Shown: positions 9,465-17,892 of the stretch, piece after piece
How the letters are laid out: every line of letters begins with the position of its first letter
Numbering within the stretch: position 1 is the first letter of the stretch
Notes under the pieces: generated by a model
Seen by the model: only the letters and a program-made list of their open reading frames with translations
What the model was told of the DNA's origin: nothing
The model's database searches: none
Assembly (NCBI RefSeq): GCF_021401245.1
Contig: NZ_JACBFY010000005.1
Span: 434,001-498,000 of the forward strand
Direction: 5' to 3'
From: Pseudacidovorax sp. NFM-22
Lineage (GTDB): Bacteria > Pseudomonadota > Gammaproteobacteria > Burkholderiales > Burkholderiaceae_C
Length of the DNA stretch: 64,000 nt
Program-made: the position numbers and the translations under genes

Positions 9465-10727
9465 TCAAGGCTGCAGCAGCGCCTTGAGCGGCTGCGACTC
9501 GTCGGCGAGGCGGGCCGCATCCACCTGCAGCGGCTGGGCCATGGCGCGGCGCACGAGCATGAAGTCGGCGGGCCGGTTCACCGCGTCGATGGCCAGCAGC
9601 TGGTCGCCCCGAAGGTAGAAGGCGCAGAAGCTGCGCGTGGCCGGATCGCCGCGCAGCACGCACTGGTCATGCCCTTGCGCCAGGCCCGCCATCTGCAGCT
9701 TGAGGTCGTACTGGTCGGACCAGAACCAGGGGATGGCGGTGTACGGCTTGGGCTTGCCGCCCAGCCAGCCGGCGACGGCGCGGGCCTGCTCGAGCGCGTT
9801 GGGTACCGACTCGATGCGCACATCCCGCGCATAGGCCGGGTGCACATGCCGCGTGCAGTCGCCCGCGGCGAACACGTCGGGGTCGGCCGTCTGGCCGTGC
9901 GCGTCGACCGGGATGCCGTCGGCCGCGCCGAGGCCCGCATCGACCGCCAGGTGCACTTCGGGCTCCATGCCGATGCCGGCCACCACCACGTCGGCCTCGA
10001 TGCGCTCGCCATTCGTGCCCTCCAGCGCGGTGATGGCGCCGTCCTTGCACTGCACGGCGCGAACCTGCATGCCGGTTCGGATGTCCACGCCGTGGCGCCG
10101 ATGTTCGTCCTCGTAGAACTGCGACAGCCGAGCGCCGGCCACGCGCGCCAGCACGCGCGGCTGCGCTTCGAGCACCGTCACCTGCATGCCGGCCTTGGTG
10201 GCCGAGGCCGCCACCTCCAGGCCCACATAGCCACCGCCCACCACCACCAGCCGTGCGCCCGGCTTGACGAACGCGCGCAGCCGGTCCGCGTCAGCGGCGG
10301 TGCGCAGGTACAGCAGGTTGGACGGCGGATGCGCCGGATCGATGCCCTCGCAGCGGTAGGGCCGGGGCCGGCCGCCGGTGCACAGGGCCAGCTTGCCGTA
10401 GTGAAGCCGCTCGCCCGTGTCGGCCAGCACCAGTTCGTGCCGGGCCCGATCGATGGCCACGACACGCACGCCGCTGCGGCGCACCACGCCGGCCCGCTCG
10501 TAAGCGGCATCGGGCCGCAGCGCCAGGGCTTCGGTGTCCATCTCGCCGCTGAGGTAGGCCTTGGACAGTGGCGGCCGGTGGTAGGGCAGCCCGGGCTCGT
10601 CGCCGAGCAGCAGGATGCTGCCCGCCCAACCCGCCTGACGCGTGGCCACGGCCAGCTCGCTGCCGGCATGGCCCGCACCGATCACGATCAGATCCCAGTG
10701 CGCTTGTGCTGCTGTCTCCATGTTCAT
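9465..10727 (-). CDS. Ferredoxin reductase (FAD, NADH) of the Rieske/oxygenase system
   Basis: A flavoprotein of 420 residues of the rubredoxin/ferredoxin reductase class. It carries an N-terminal FAD motif VIGAGHAGSE, the class signature YHRPPLSKAYL, an NAD motif VVVGGGYVGLE (about residues 161-171), VFAAGDCTRHVHP and a C-terminal reductase domain. It should pass electrons from NAD(P)H to a 2Fe-2S ferredoxin; the ferredoxin at 32765 and the Rieske oxygenase at 30849-32641 are the obvious partners although they lie 21-22 kb away. The promoter carries the same type-1 operator as the ferredoxin/oxygenase promoter, which supports a common regulon. It is divergent from a TetR gene. Confidence 0.88.
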   Translation of the reverse strand: MNMETAAQAHWDLIVIGAGHAGSELAVATRQAGWAGSILLLGDEPGLPYHRPPLSKAYLSGEMDTEALALRPDAAYERAGVVRRSGVRVVAIDRARHELVLADTGERLHYGKLALCTGGRPRPYRCEGIDPAHPPSNLLYLRTAADADRLRAFVKPGARLVVVGGGYVGLEVAASATKAGMQVTVLEAQPRVLARVAGARLSQFYEDEHRRHGVDIRTGMQVRAVQCKDGAITALEGTNGERIEADVVVAGIGMEPEVHLAVDAGLGAADGIPVDAHGQTADPDVFAAGDCTRHVHPAYARDVRIESVPNALEQARAVAGWLGGKPKPYTAIPWFWSDQYDLKLQMAGLAQGHDQCVLRGDPATRSFCAFYLRGDQLLAIDAVNRPADFMLVRRAMAQPLQVDAARLADESQPLKALLQP

Positions 10728-10756
10728 CCTGTGTGCCGCCTCGAATCGGCGCCTTA

Positions 10757-10776
10757 TAGTCCGTCCGGTCGGTCTA
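10757..10776. promoter_or_regulatory. Type-1 palindromic operator, site 3
   Basis: TAGTCCGTCCGGTCGGTCTA sits midway between the ferredoxin reductase (start 10727) and the TetR gene (start 10829). A TATAGT hexamer overlaps it on the plus strand. It would control both divergent genes. Confidence 0.75.
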
Positions 10777-10828
10777 ATATATCGACTGGGTCAACAAGTG
10801 GCAAGACAACCGGCGAAGGACACGCAAC

Positions 10829-11449
10829 GTGACACGCACTCGGGCAGACGACTATGAGGACAAGAAGCGCGCCATCCTGGAGAAGGCGGCCGCGCTCATC
10901 GCCCGCAAGGGCTTCGACCAGGCCACGATGATGGACGTGGCCAAGGCCTGCAATGCCTCCAAGTCCCACCTGTACCACTACTTCCCCAGCAAGGAGGACC
11001 TGCTCTTCGCCGTGGTGCACGAACACATCGCGCAGCAGACCGCGGAGCTGCGCGCCATCGTCGCCCTGCCGCTGCCGGCCGAGGAGCGCTTCGCGCGCTT
11101 CGTCGACAGCTTCGTGCAGGGCGCGGCGCGCTCGCGCAGCGAGCACCTCATCCTGATGGCGGACCTCAAGTTCCTGCCCCGCGCCGAGCGCGAGCAGATC
11201 CGCGTGATGGAGGTGGAGCTGGCCGACCTGCTGGAGCAGCTGCTCGGCGAGGTGAACCCCACCGTCATGCGCGACCCGAAGGCGCGCAAGCCCTACTCGC
11301 TGCTGCTCTTCGGCATGATGATCTGGACCTTCACCTGGTACCGCAAGAGCGGCCAGATCCCGCCGCGCGAGCTGGCCGCGCGGGTGTCCGCGCTGTGGAC
11401 GGCGGGCTTCGCTCAGCTCGACGCCGAAGGCAGGCCCATCAACGCCTGA
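10829..11449 (+). CDS. TetR/AcrR-family repressor, paralogue of the 2047 regulator
   Basis: A regulator of 206 residues starting at GTG 10829. The sequence TRTRADDYEDKKRAILEKAA leads into the helix-turn-helix DVAKACNASKS and LYHYFPSKEDLLFA. It is clearly related to the protein at 2047 across both domains (FVQ/KxxxxxxSRxxHLxLMxDxKFLP). Being divergent from the ferredoxin reductase with a type-1 operator between them, it is probably autoregulated. Its 3' end overlaps the convergent SnoaL-like gene by 37 bp. Whether the two paralogues bind the same sites with different ligands cannot be told here. Confidence 0.92.
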   Translation: MTRTRADDYEDKKRAILEKAAALIARKGFDQATMMDVAKACNASKSHLYHYFPSKEDLLFAVVHEHIAQQTAELRAIVALPLPAEERFARFVDSFVQGAARSRSEHLILMADLKFLPRAEREQIRVMEVELADLLEQLLGEVNPTVMRDPKARKPYSLLLFGMMIWTFTWYRKSGQIPPRELAARVSALWTAGFAQLDAEGRPINA

Positions 11450-11820
11450 AGCACGGAGGTCTCCATGTAGGCCTCGTCGCGGCACAGCTGGCCGCCGCGC
11501 ACCATGCAGATGTCCATGCCACGCACGCGGCGGCTGGGCCCGCCCTCCCGGCGGCGGATGGTGCAGTCCCACAGCACCGCCTGGCCGTCCTGGCCTTCGA
11601 GGCGGTATTCCTCGGTGACCACGAACTGCATGTCCCAACGCTCGAAGAACTTGCGCAGGTAGCGCCGCAGGTTGTCCTTGCCGATGATGCGCTTGCCGGT
11701 CTTCGGGTCGCAGTAGATGACGTCGTCGGTGTAGGTGTCCAGCGTGGCCTCGAGGTCCAGCGTGTTCCACATGTCGATGCAGCGGCGGGTGGCGTCGAAG
11801 ATCTCCTGGTCGCTCAGCAT
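11413..11820 (-). CDS. SnoaL-like / NTF2-fold protein
   Basis: A small soluble protein of 135 residues with the NTF2-like pattern: an N-terminal helix (FDATRRCIDMWNTLD), TYTDDVIYCDP, GKDNLRRYLRKFF, and strands ending CRDEAYME. Proteins of this fold include ketosteroid isomerases, polyketide cyclases and dehydratases. It is a paralogue of the neighbours at 11835 and 49407. No enzyme-specific motif lets me name a reaction. The start has GGAG upstream. It follows the 11835 gene by 14 bp and forms a two-gene operon with it. Confidence 0.8.
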   Translation of the reverse strand: MLSDQEIFDATRRCIDMWNTLDLEATLDTYTDDVIYCDPKTGKRIIGKDNLRRYLRKFFERWDMQFVVTEEYRLEGQDGQAVLWDCTIRRREGGPSRRVRGMDICMVRGGQLCRDEAYMETSVLQALMGLPSASS

Positions 11821-11834
11821 GGCGGCTCCCTGGT

Positions 11835-12248
11835 TCAGGCGGGGTTGGCGGGCAGGGCCTGCAGGGCGGCCGCGTCGTTGAAGCATTCGTCGCGCACGAT
11901 CAGGCCGTCGCGGATCTCCAGGATGTTCATGCCCCGCTGCAGCATCAGCGCCTGGCCGGCACGGCCGTCGGCATGGCGCCGGCGCACGGCGCATTCCCAC
12001 AGCGCGATGGCCGCATCGCGGCCTTCGAGACGGTGCTCCTCCAGTACGGCGAAGCGCAGGTCGAAGTCCTCCATCAAGGTGCCCAGGTGGCGCGCCAGGC
12101 CGGCCTTGCCGACGACGGCATCGGGCGTTCGGGTGTCCCAGTAGCGGGCCTCGTCGTGGTAGAGGTCCAGCACGCGCGCCAGCGGGCCATCCGCCCAGGC
12201 CGCGAAGCGCTCCTGGACGATGCGGTTGACTTCCTTGGTGCTCAGCAT
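11835..12248 (-). CDS. SnoaL-like / NTF2-fold protein
   Basis: A protein of 137 residues with the same architecture as the gene at 11413: helix, YHDEARYWDTRTPD, GKAGLARHLGTLMEDF, HRLEGRDAAIALWECAVRR and IVRDECFND. I start it at ATG 12248 because AAGGAG is 8 nt upstream; the alternative ATG 12266 lies on top of that Shine-Dalgarno sequence. It is divergent from a TetR gene, with a type-2 dyad in the intergenic space, and is therefore probably controlled by that regulator. Possible roles are hydration, dehydration or isomerisation of a pathway intermediate. Confidence 0.8.
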   Translation of the reverse strand: MLSTKEVNRIVQERFAAWADGPLARVLDLYHDEARYWDTRTPDAVVGKAGLARHLGTLMEDFDLRFAVLEEHRLEGRDAAIALWECAVRRRHADGRAGQALMLQRGMNILEIRDGLIVRDECFNDAAALQALPANPA

Positions 12249-12274
12249 CGGCTTCGTCTCCTTCATGGTTTTCG

Positions 12275-12289
12275 AATCTAATTTCGATT
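12275..12289. promoter_or_regulatory. Type-2 dyad operator, copy 1
   Basis: AATCTAATTTCGATT is an exact AATCnAAnTTnGATT dyad between the SnoaL-like gene (12248) and the TetR gene (12353). The surrounding sequence TTTTCGAATC...GATTTTAT recurs at 15205-15229. It is A+T-rich in a G+C-rich region and is probably the site of the adjacent TetR protein. Confidence 0.7.
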
Positions 12290-12352
12290 TTATGGAGCTT
12301 CGGCTTCTGGTGCAAACTCGGCGGCTTGCCGCACGACACCGATCCGAGGTCC

Positions 12353-13060
12353 ATGACGACGACCAAGACCCCGCCCCCCAAGCCCCCCAAGCCCCCCAAG
12401 CCCCCAAAGCCCGCCAAGCGCGCCGCGCGCAAGACCGCCGTTGCCGCCAGCGCGCCCGAAGAGCAGCGCAAGTCGGACGCCACGCGCCAGCGCATCCTGG
12501 ATGCGACCGCCCTGGTGCTGAGCCGCGAAGGCTTCGCCGGCACCAAGCTCGTGGACATCGCCCACGAGGCCCAGCTCAAGATCGCCACGCTCTACTACTA
12601 CTACCCCTCGCGCGAGGCGCTGGTCGAGGCCGTGATGGTGAGCGGCAGCGAAGACGTGCGCCGCCATACGCAGCAGGCACTGGACGCGCTCGATCCGGGC
12701 GCCAGCGCCGCCGACCGGCTCTGCGCCGCGGTCGAATGCCACCTGCGCTACGTGCTGGAGATCTCCAACTACACGCAGGCCGTGATCCGCAACACCGGCC
12801 AGGTTCCCGAGCATGTGCGCAGCAAGCTCAGCGACGAGATCGCGCGCTACGGCCGCCTCTGGCAGCGCCTGGTGGACGACGCGGCCGAAGGCACGACCTA
12901 CCGCACCCGCACGCAGCGCCGCGCCCTGCGGCTGCTGATCCTTGGCGGGCTCAACTGGTCGGTGGAGTGGTGGAACGCGACCGACATGCCGCTGGACGAC
13001 CTGGTGTTCGCGGCCGTCTCGATGACGCGTGCGGCGCTGGCCCGCACGCCTAGCCCCTGA
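12353..13060 (+). CDS. TetR-family regulator with Pro/Lys-rich N-terminal tail
   Basis: A regulator of 235 residues from ATG 12353 (GAGG 4-7 nt upstream; a TTG nine codons earlier is also open). It starts with a low-complexity tail (repeats of PPK, residues 5-20). Then comes a TetR domain with HTH LVDIAHEAQLKIATLYYYYP around residues 70-90. It is not closely related to the 2047 and 10829 regulators. The tail could add non-specific DNA contact, but that is speculation. It is divergent from the SnoaL pair with a type-2 dyad between, and its end overlaps the convergent thioesterase by 11 bp. Confidence 0.88.
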   Translation: MTTTKTPPPKPPKPPKPPKPAKRAARKTAVAASAPEEQRKSDATRQRILDATALVLSREGFAGTKLVDIAHEAQLKIATLYYYYPSREALVEAVMVSGSEDVRRHTQQALDALDPGASAADRLCAAVECHLRYVLEISNYTQAVIRNTGQVPEHVRSKLSDEIARYGRLWQRLVDDAAEGTTYRTRTQRRALRLLILGGLNWSVEWWNATDMPLDDLVFAAVSMTRAALARTPSP

Positions 13061-13544
13061 GCTGCAGCGGATCCCACGGGTGCGACTCCGCGTGGCGCGC
13101 CTCGCCCCGGCGCAGCACACCGCTGGCGCGCAGCACGGCCTCGCCATCGGCATGCACCAGGGCCTGCACGAAGACCAGCGCGCCGGTGGCGCGCAGCACC
13201 TCGGCCCGGCCCTGGACCCAGGCGCCCAGCGGCGCGGGTGCCAGGAAGTCGAGCTGCAGCGAGACGGTCGGCAGCACCCGGCCCCAGCCCTCCTCGCGGT
13301 ACATGGCGCTGGCGGCGATCAGCATGTCGGCCAGCGAGGTCAGCATGCCGCCATGGGCGCAGTCCAGCGGATTGGTGTGGCGGCGCTGCACCCGGAAGCC
13401 GAGCTCCAGCGTCTGCCCGTCCAGCCGGCCGAAGAGCGGCGCGGCCTCCGCGATGAAGGGGCCGCACAGCCCCGCCACCGGACGGAAGCCGGCCGGCACC
13501 GCCTCCTGCCCGGCCTCGGCTCCCTCGTCGCTCAGCCTCGTCAT
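13050..13544 (-). CDS. PaaI/hotdog-fold acyl-CoA thioesterase
   Basis: A protein of 164 residues with the hotdog signature: RRHTNPLDCAHGGMLTSLAD (HGGMLxSLxD) and a following strand TVSLQLDFLAPAPLGAW. Family members hydrolyse acyl- or aryl-CoA esters, often to release CoA from dead-end intermediates. It overlaps the binding-protein gene upstream by ATGA and is the last gene of the operon 14747-13050. Confidence 0.85.
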   Translation of the reverse strand: MTRLSDEGAEAGQEAVPAGFRPVAGLCGPFIAEAAPLFGRLDGQTLELGFRVQRRHTNPLDCAHGGMLTSLADMLIAASAMYREEGWGRVLPTVSLQLDFLAPAPLGAWVQGRAEVLRATGALVFVQALVHADGEAVLRASGVLRRGEARHAESHPWDPLQLRG

Positions 13545-14695
13545 TGCGCGGGCTTGTACGAGCGCGTCTCGTACACCGCCTCCATCAGGATCGGCTTCTG
13601 CACCGAGAAGTGCGAGGTCTTGCTGAAGGAGATGGGGCCCATCACGCCCGTGTCGAAGCCGTTCATGCGCTCCAGCTCGTCGATGCCGCAGGCCCAGGTC
13701 ACGGCCTTACCGCAGCGCCGGATGGCTTCGAACATCGTGCGGGCCGAGGCATAGCCGGTGAGGGTGAAGCGGTTGGCCTTCTTCGCCTCCTCGTCGCCCA
13801 CGACCTTGCGCACGCGGTCCATGAAGGCGGCGCCCTTGGGTCCGGTCTCGGCCTCCACGTAGTCGGCCCAGAAGGTGCCGTTGCCCACCGGGCCCATCAG
13901 CTCCAGCGTGACGGGGTAGCGGCCGACGTAGAACATGCCGGTGGGCACGCGCAGGCCCAGGCGCTCCAGCTCCTTCATCATGGCGACGTTCTCGTTGACG
14001 ATGCCGCCGGCGATCAGCGCCTCGCCGCCATCGCGCTTGAAGCGCGCCATCTCGGACGAGAAGTCCTGCTGGCCCTTCTTGTAGATCTGCCGCGACACCA
14101 CCTGCAGGCTGTTGGCCTTGGCGGCCCGCTCGAAGCCGTCGCGCACGATCTCGCCCGACTCGTCGTCCTGCGACACGATGCCCCACTTGCGCCCCGGGTA
14201 CTCGCGCGCCATGAAGGTGGTCAGTTCCTCGAACAGCACGTCGTAGGTCTGGCCGATCACGAAGATGTTCTTCTTCACCGGCTCGTACAGCTGCTTCGAG
14301 AAGCCCATCACGCTGAAGGTGAGCACGCCCGTCTGCTCGATCACCGGCAGCGCCGCCAGCCCCTGATTGGCCCCCGACACGGTGGTGATGCCGAAGACCT
14401 TGTCCACCGTGGCCAGCTTGCGCGCGGCCTGGATGGTGCGCGTGTTGACGTAGCCGTCGTCCTCGGTGATCAGCCGCACCTTGCGGCCGTTGATGCCGCC
14501 GGCGGCGTTGACCTCGGCCACCGCCACGCGCACGCCCATGTTGTGCGCGATGCCGGCCAGGGCCGGGGGGCCGGTCAGCGGCATCACGTCGCCGATCACG
14601 ATCTCGGTGTCCGTCACGCCCTGCTGCTCGGCGAAAGCGGCCGTGGCCTGGATCGACAGGGCCGCCAGCAGGGCGGCCAGGAAATGCATCTTCAT
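13541..14695 (-). CDS. LIV-type ABC substrate-binding protein
   Basis: A protein of 384 residues with a signal peptide (MKMHFLAALLAALSIQATAA, then FAEQQ) and the mature start VTDTEIVIGDVMPLTGPPA. It is a paralogue of the protein at 2711, with shared stretches QDDxxGExVRDGFERAAK and YKKGQxDFSSE, but has no permease genes beside it. It probably serves one of the two importers of the window. It lies between a SnoaL-like gene upstream and a thioesterase downstream (4-bp overlap). Confidence 0.9.
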   Translation of the reverse strand: MKMHFLAALLAALSIQATAAFAEQQGVTDTEIVIGDVMPLTGPPALAGIAHNMGVRVAVAEVNAAGGINGRKVRLITEDDGYVNTRTIQAARKLATVDKVFGITTVSGANQGLAALPVIEQTGVLTFSVMGFSKQLYEPVKKNIFVIGQTYDVLFEELTTFMAREYPGRKWGIVSQDDESGEIVRDGFERAAKANSLQVVSRQIYKKGQQDFSSEMARFKRDGGEALIAGGIVNENVAMMKELERLGLRVPTGMFYVGRYPVTLELMGPVGNGTFWADYVEAETGPKGAAFMDRVRKVVGDEEAKKANRFTLTGYASARTMFEAIRRCGKAVTWACGIDELERMNGFDTGVMGPISFSKTSHFSVQKPILMEAVYETRSYKPAQ

Positions 14696-14746
14696 GGGTT
14701 GTCTCCGTTCTCGTTCTTGGTTCTGCCGTGGGACGCGCTCGGGGGA

Positions 14747-15196
14747 TCAGCGGCGCCAGGTGCGCAGCAGGTGGTCCGAATCCCAGTAGTCCACATGGGT
14801 CTGGATCCGGCCCTGGGCATTCACCGTGCACAGCGAGATGCCCTCGATGCGCCAGGGCGAGCCGTCCTGCGGCGACGCCAGGCCGTGCAGGCGCAGCGGG
14901 CCGTCGTTGCTGCCGGCCCAGATCCATTCGGCCGCGAAGCCGCGCTCCGTCGCCATCCAGTGGGTGAAGGTGACGGTGCAGCGCGGCGAGAAGCCCAGGT
15001 AGACCTTCATGAAGCGCCCGAGCATGGCGTGGCCCTGCACGGTCACGTTCGAGGCCTTGTCGGTGTAGGTGCCGTCTTCGGCATAGAAGCCGATCAGCGT
15101 GTCGCGAAAGCCCCAGGCTGCGCCGTAGGCCTCGAAGAAGCCGGGCTCGCCGTAGCGCAGGAGGGGTGGCGGTTCCAGAATGGCGCTCACGGGCAT
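14747..15196 (-). CDS. SnoaL-like polyketide-cyclase-family protein
   Basis: A protein of 149 residues with an NTF2-like fold: LIGFYAEDGTYTDKASN, GHAMLGRFMKVYLGFSP, FAAEWIWAGSNDGPL and THVDYWDSDHLLRTW. This is the SnoaL-like domain 2 pattern rather than that of the 11413 group. A catalytic acid cannot be assigned. It is the first gene of the operon with the binding protein and thioesterase, and its promoter region carries both a type-2 and a type-1 dyad. Confidence 0.75.
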   Translation of the reverse strand: MPVSAILEPPPLLRYGEPGFFEAYGAAWGFRDTLIGFYAEDGTYTDKASNVTVQGHAMLGRFMKVYLGFSPRCTVTFTHWMATERGFAAEWIWAGSNDGPLRLHGLASPQDGSPWRIEGISLCTVNAQGRIQTHVDYWDSDHLLRTWRR

Positions 15197-15210
15197 GTCT
15201 CATTTTTTCG

Positions 15211-15225
15211 AATCGAATTTTGATT
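15211..15225. promoter_or_regulatory. Type-2 dyad operator, copy 2
   Basis: AATCGAATTTTGATT matches AATCnAAnTTnGATT exactly. The flanks TTTTCG and TTAT are also shared with copy 1 at 12275. It lies 15 bp upstream of the SnoaL-like gene (15196) and directly beside a type-1 operator. Confidence 0.7.
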
Positions 15226-15228
15226 TTA

Positions 15229-15248
15229 TAATCCGACACGTCGGACGG
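15229..15248. promoter_or_regulatory. Type-1 palindromic operator, site 4, with consensus -10
   Basis: TAATCCGACACGTCGGACGG contains a perfect 6-bp inverted repeat TCCGAC/GTCGGA with a 2-bp spacer. On the plus strand a perfect TATAAT (15227-15232) overlaps it, so it should repress the metallo-hydrolase gene at 15314. It abuts the type-2 dyad of the divergent operon, giving two-regulator control. Confidence 0.75.
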
Positions 15249-15313
15249 TGCAAGCTGGTTTTGCACGGGTCTCGTCTACCCTCCTCCCCTCTGCCCTCTT
15301 CTTCCTGGTGCCC

Positions 15314-16252
15314 ATGACGCCTGAGCTTCGACAGATCACCGCGCTGGACGGTCAGCCCGTCCAGGTCATCCGCCTCGGTCCGGTGGACGTGCATGTGACG
15401 GGCGCCGGCGGCAAATACCCCGACGGCAACTACGCGGTGGTGCGCGGCGGCGACACCACCGCCTCATTCGACATGCCGATGGGCTGCCACACGCTGCCGC
15501 CCGACGCCCTGGGCCGCGACATGGTGGTGCTGAGCCATGTGCACGAGGACCACACGGCCGGCCTCGGCCTGCTGCCCGACGCGCCGGTGCATGTGCACGG
15601 CGGCGACGTGGAGGCGCTGCGCAGCCGGGCAGGCCTGGCCGTGCACTACGGCTACAGCCCGACGGTGAACGCGGCGCTGTGCGAGCGGGCGGCCGCCGAG
15701 TTCCATTACCGGCCGCGGCCCGATGCCCAGGCCTATGCGGACGGGGCGATCTGGTCGCTGGGCGGTGGCATCCACGTGCAGGCGCTGCATGCGCCCGGCC
15801 ACACCTCGGGCCATTGCATCCTGATGGTCGAGCCGCAGGGCATCGCCTTCATCGGCGACATCGACCTGACCGGCTTCGGGCCCTACTACGGCGACGCCAC
15901 GTCAGACCTTGCCGCGTTCCGCTGCAGCCTGCGGCTGGTGAAGGAGCTGGACGCCGCCTGCTGGATCACCTCGCATCACCGCGGGGTGATCACCGACCGG
16001 GCGGTCTTCCTGCAGCGCCTGGCGCAGTTCGGCGCCGTGCTCGACCGCCGCGACGAGGCGCTGCTGGACTTTCTGCGCGACGGTGGACCCGCCACGCTGG
16101 AGGGCCTGGCGCGGCACCGCTTCGTGTACCCGGCCCATTTCGAGGACCTGTTCGTGGACGATGCCGAGCGCCGGATGATCGGGCAGCACCTGGCGGCGCT
16201 GGAGGCGGCCGGTCAGGTGCGCCAGGAGGCGGGGCACTGGCGCGCCCTGTGA
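15314..16252 (+). CDS. Metallo-beta-lactamase-fold hydrolase
   Basis: A protein of 312 residues from ATG 15314. The metal site SHVHEDHTAG (His75, His77, Asp79, His80) is intact. APGHTSGHC and GDIDLTG supply the further ligands, and SHH follows. The C-terminal 80 residues are helical and resemble the winged-helix tail of glyoxalase-II-like and RNase-unrelated MBL proteins such as LACTB2. Such enzymes often hydrolyse thioesters or lactones; a role in cleaving a pathway thioester or lactone is an inference. It stands alone, convergent with the ligase at 16286. Confidence 0.85.
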   Translation: MTPELRQITALDGQPVQVIRLGPVDVHVTGAGGKYPDGNYAVVRGGDTTASFDMPMGCHTLPPDALGRDMVVLSHVHEDHTAGLGLLPDAPVHVHGGDVEALRSRAGLAVHYGYSPTVNAALCERAAAEFHYRPRPDAQAYADGAIWSLGGGIHVQALHAPGHTSGHCILMVEPQGIAFIGDIDLTGFGPYYGDATSDLAAFRCSLRLVKELDAACWITSHHRGVITDRAVFLQRLAQFGAVLDRRDEALLDFLRDGGPATLEGLARHRFVYPAHFEDLFVDDAERRMIGQHLAALEAAGQVRQEAGHWRAL

Positions 16253-16285
16253 CCCGACGTCCCTGCGCGCGGCTTGCGGGCAGCG

Positions 16286-17839
16286 CTAGTGGACCGAGCG
16301 CTCCTTGCCTGCCCAGTAGGGTGCGCGCAGCACGTTCTTCATGATCTTGCCGGCGCCCGACAGCGGCAACGCCTCGCAGAACGCCACGCGCCGCGGGCAC
16401 TTGTAGTTGGCGATCAGCGTGTGGCAATGGGCGATCAGCGCCTGCTCTGTCGCGGCGTGGCCGGCCTTCAGCGCCACCACGGCCAGTACGGCCTCACCCC
16501 ACTTCTCGTCGGGAATGCCGATCACCGCACACTCGCGCACAGCCGGATGCGCATGCACGGCGTTTTCCACCTCGCGCGAGTAGATGTTCTCGCCGCCGCT
16601 GATGATCATGTCCTTCACGCGGTCGACGATGTAGATGAAGCCGTCCTCGTCCATCCAGGCGCCGTCGCCGGTGTGCATCCAGCCGTCGCGCAGCACGGCC
16701 GCCGTGTCCTCGGGACGCTTCCAGTAGCCCAGCATGACCTGCGCGCCGCGGATGACGACTTCGCCGGGCGTGCCACGGGGCACCTCGCCGCCCTCGGGAT
16801 CGACGACCCGCACATCGACGCCGTAGGAGGCCCAACCGGCTGCCTTGCGCCTGTGCAGCCCATGCTCCCCGTCCAAATGGAAGCGCCAAGGCAAACTCAG
16901 CGTCAACGCAGAACTCTCGGTCATGCCATAGCCCTGAAAGAACTGCCACCCGGGCAACTTCTCGATGGCCGCGGCCAGCACCGCGTCGGGAATCGGCGAG
17001 GCGCCGTACTCGCAATGGTTGATGCTGCTGAGGTCGTAGCGGCTGAACTCTGGATGGTTCAACATCATGTTGAGCATGGTGGGAACCAGCAGCAAGGCGC
17101 TGACCCGGTGCCGCTCGATCGCCTGGAAGGCCGGCACAACATCGAACTTGGGCAGACACACGTGCGTGCCGCCTGCCATGGTGATGGCCAGAACAGGCAT
17201 GGTTCCGGCCAGGTGGAACAGCCCCGCCGAGTGCATGAACCGGGTCTCGGCTGAGAGCGCGAACGTGGCGACCCAGTTGATCGACGCCGCGACCAGGTTC
17301 CGGTGCGAAAGCATCACGCCCTTCGGGGTACCCGTCGTGCCACCGGTGTAGTAGATGCCGCACAGGGCGTCGTCGCGCCCGCAAGCGTCCGGCATGGGCG
17401 CTGAGCGGGCGATCAGCGCCTCGTAGTCCGCCATGCCGGCCGGCGTTGCCGCATCTCCCATGTGCACCACCTGCGCGACCGAATGGCTGGCCCGCAGCGC
17501 AGGCACCTGGTCCACGAAGGCGTCGTCGACCACTAGGCCGACGCAGTCTGCGTCCTGGAGGCTGTAGACGATTTCGGGGACGGCCAGGCGGGTGTTGAGC
17601 GGCACCAGCACGAGGTCGGCCCAGGCCGCAGCGAACAACAGTTCGATGTAGTTGTCGCTGTTGAGGGCCAGCACGGCAAGCCGCTCTCCGGGCTGCAGGC
17701 CCAGGCTGCGCAAGCCGGCAGCCAGTCTCGGCACGCGCGCGCCGACTTCTCCCCAGGTACGCGCACGGTCGTTGCAGAGCGTGGCGATATGACGATGACG
17801 CGTCTGCACGGCACGGGTCAAGGCTTGGGTCAGTTGCAT
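16286..17839 (-). CDS. AMP-forming acyl-CoA ligase (medium-chain FadD3/FadK-like)
   Basis: A ligase of 517 residues. The signatures YYTGGTTGTPKGVMLSHRN, GYGMTESSA, DGWMHTGDGAWMDEDGF and the hinge VDRVKDMIISGGENIYSREVE are all present, with the C-terminal catalytic lysine region SGAGKIMKNVLR. The group includes short and medium-chain, bile-acid and steroid-ring CoA ligases. The central part of the gene (about 16850-17300) is somewhat richer in A+T than its neighbours. It is the last gene of the long Rieske operon, 53 bp after the mesaconyl-CoA transferase homologue. Confidence 0.9.
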   Translation of the reverse strand: MQLTQALTRAVQTRHRHIATLCNDRARTWGEVGARVPRLAAGLRSLGLQPGERLAVLALNSDNYIELLFAAAWADLVLVPLNTRLAVPEIVYSLQDADCVGLVVDDAFVDQVPALRASHSVAQVVHMGDAATPAGMADYEALIARSAPMPDACGRDDALCGIYYTGGTTGTPKGVMLSHRNLVAASINWVATFALSAETRFMHSAGLFHLAGTMPVLAITMAGGTHVCLPKFDVVPAFQAIERHRVSALLLVPTMLNMMLNHPEFSRYDLSSINHCEYGASPIPDAVLAAAIEKLPGWQFFQGYGMTESSALTLSLPWRFHLDGEHGLHRRKAAGWASYGVDVRVVDPEGGEVPRGTPGEVVIRGAQVMLGYWKRPEDTAAVLRDGWMHTGDGAWMDEDGFIYIVDRVKDMIISGGENIYSREVENAVHAHPAVRECAVIGIPDEKWGEAVLAVVALKAGHAATEQALIAHCHTLIANYKCPRRVAFCEALPLSGAGKIMKNVLRAPYWAGKERSVH

Positions 17840-17892
17840 GGGTTCCTTTTTTTCGCTCGATGCATTGAGCGCCTGTTGTCCTGGTAGCCGCG

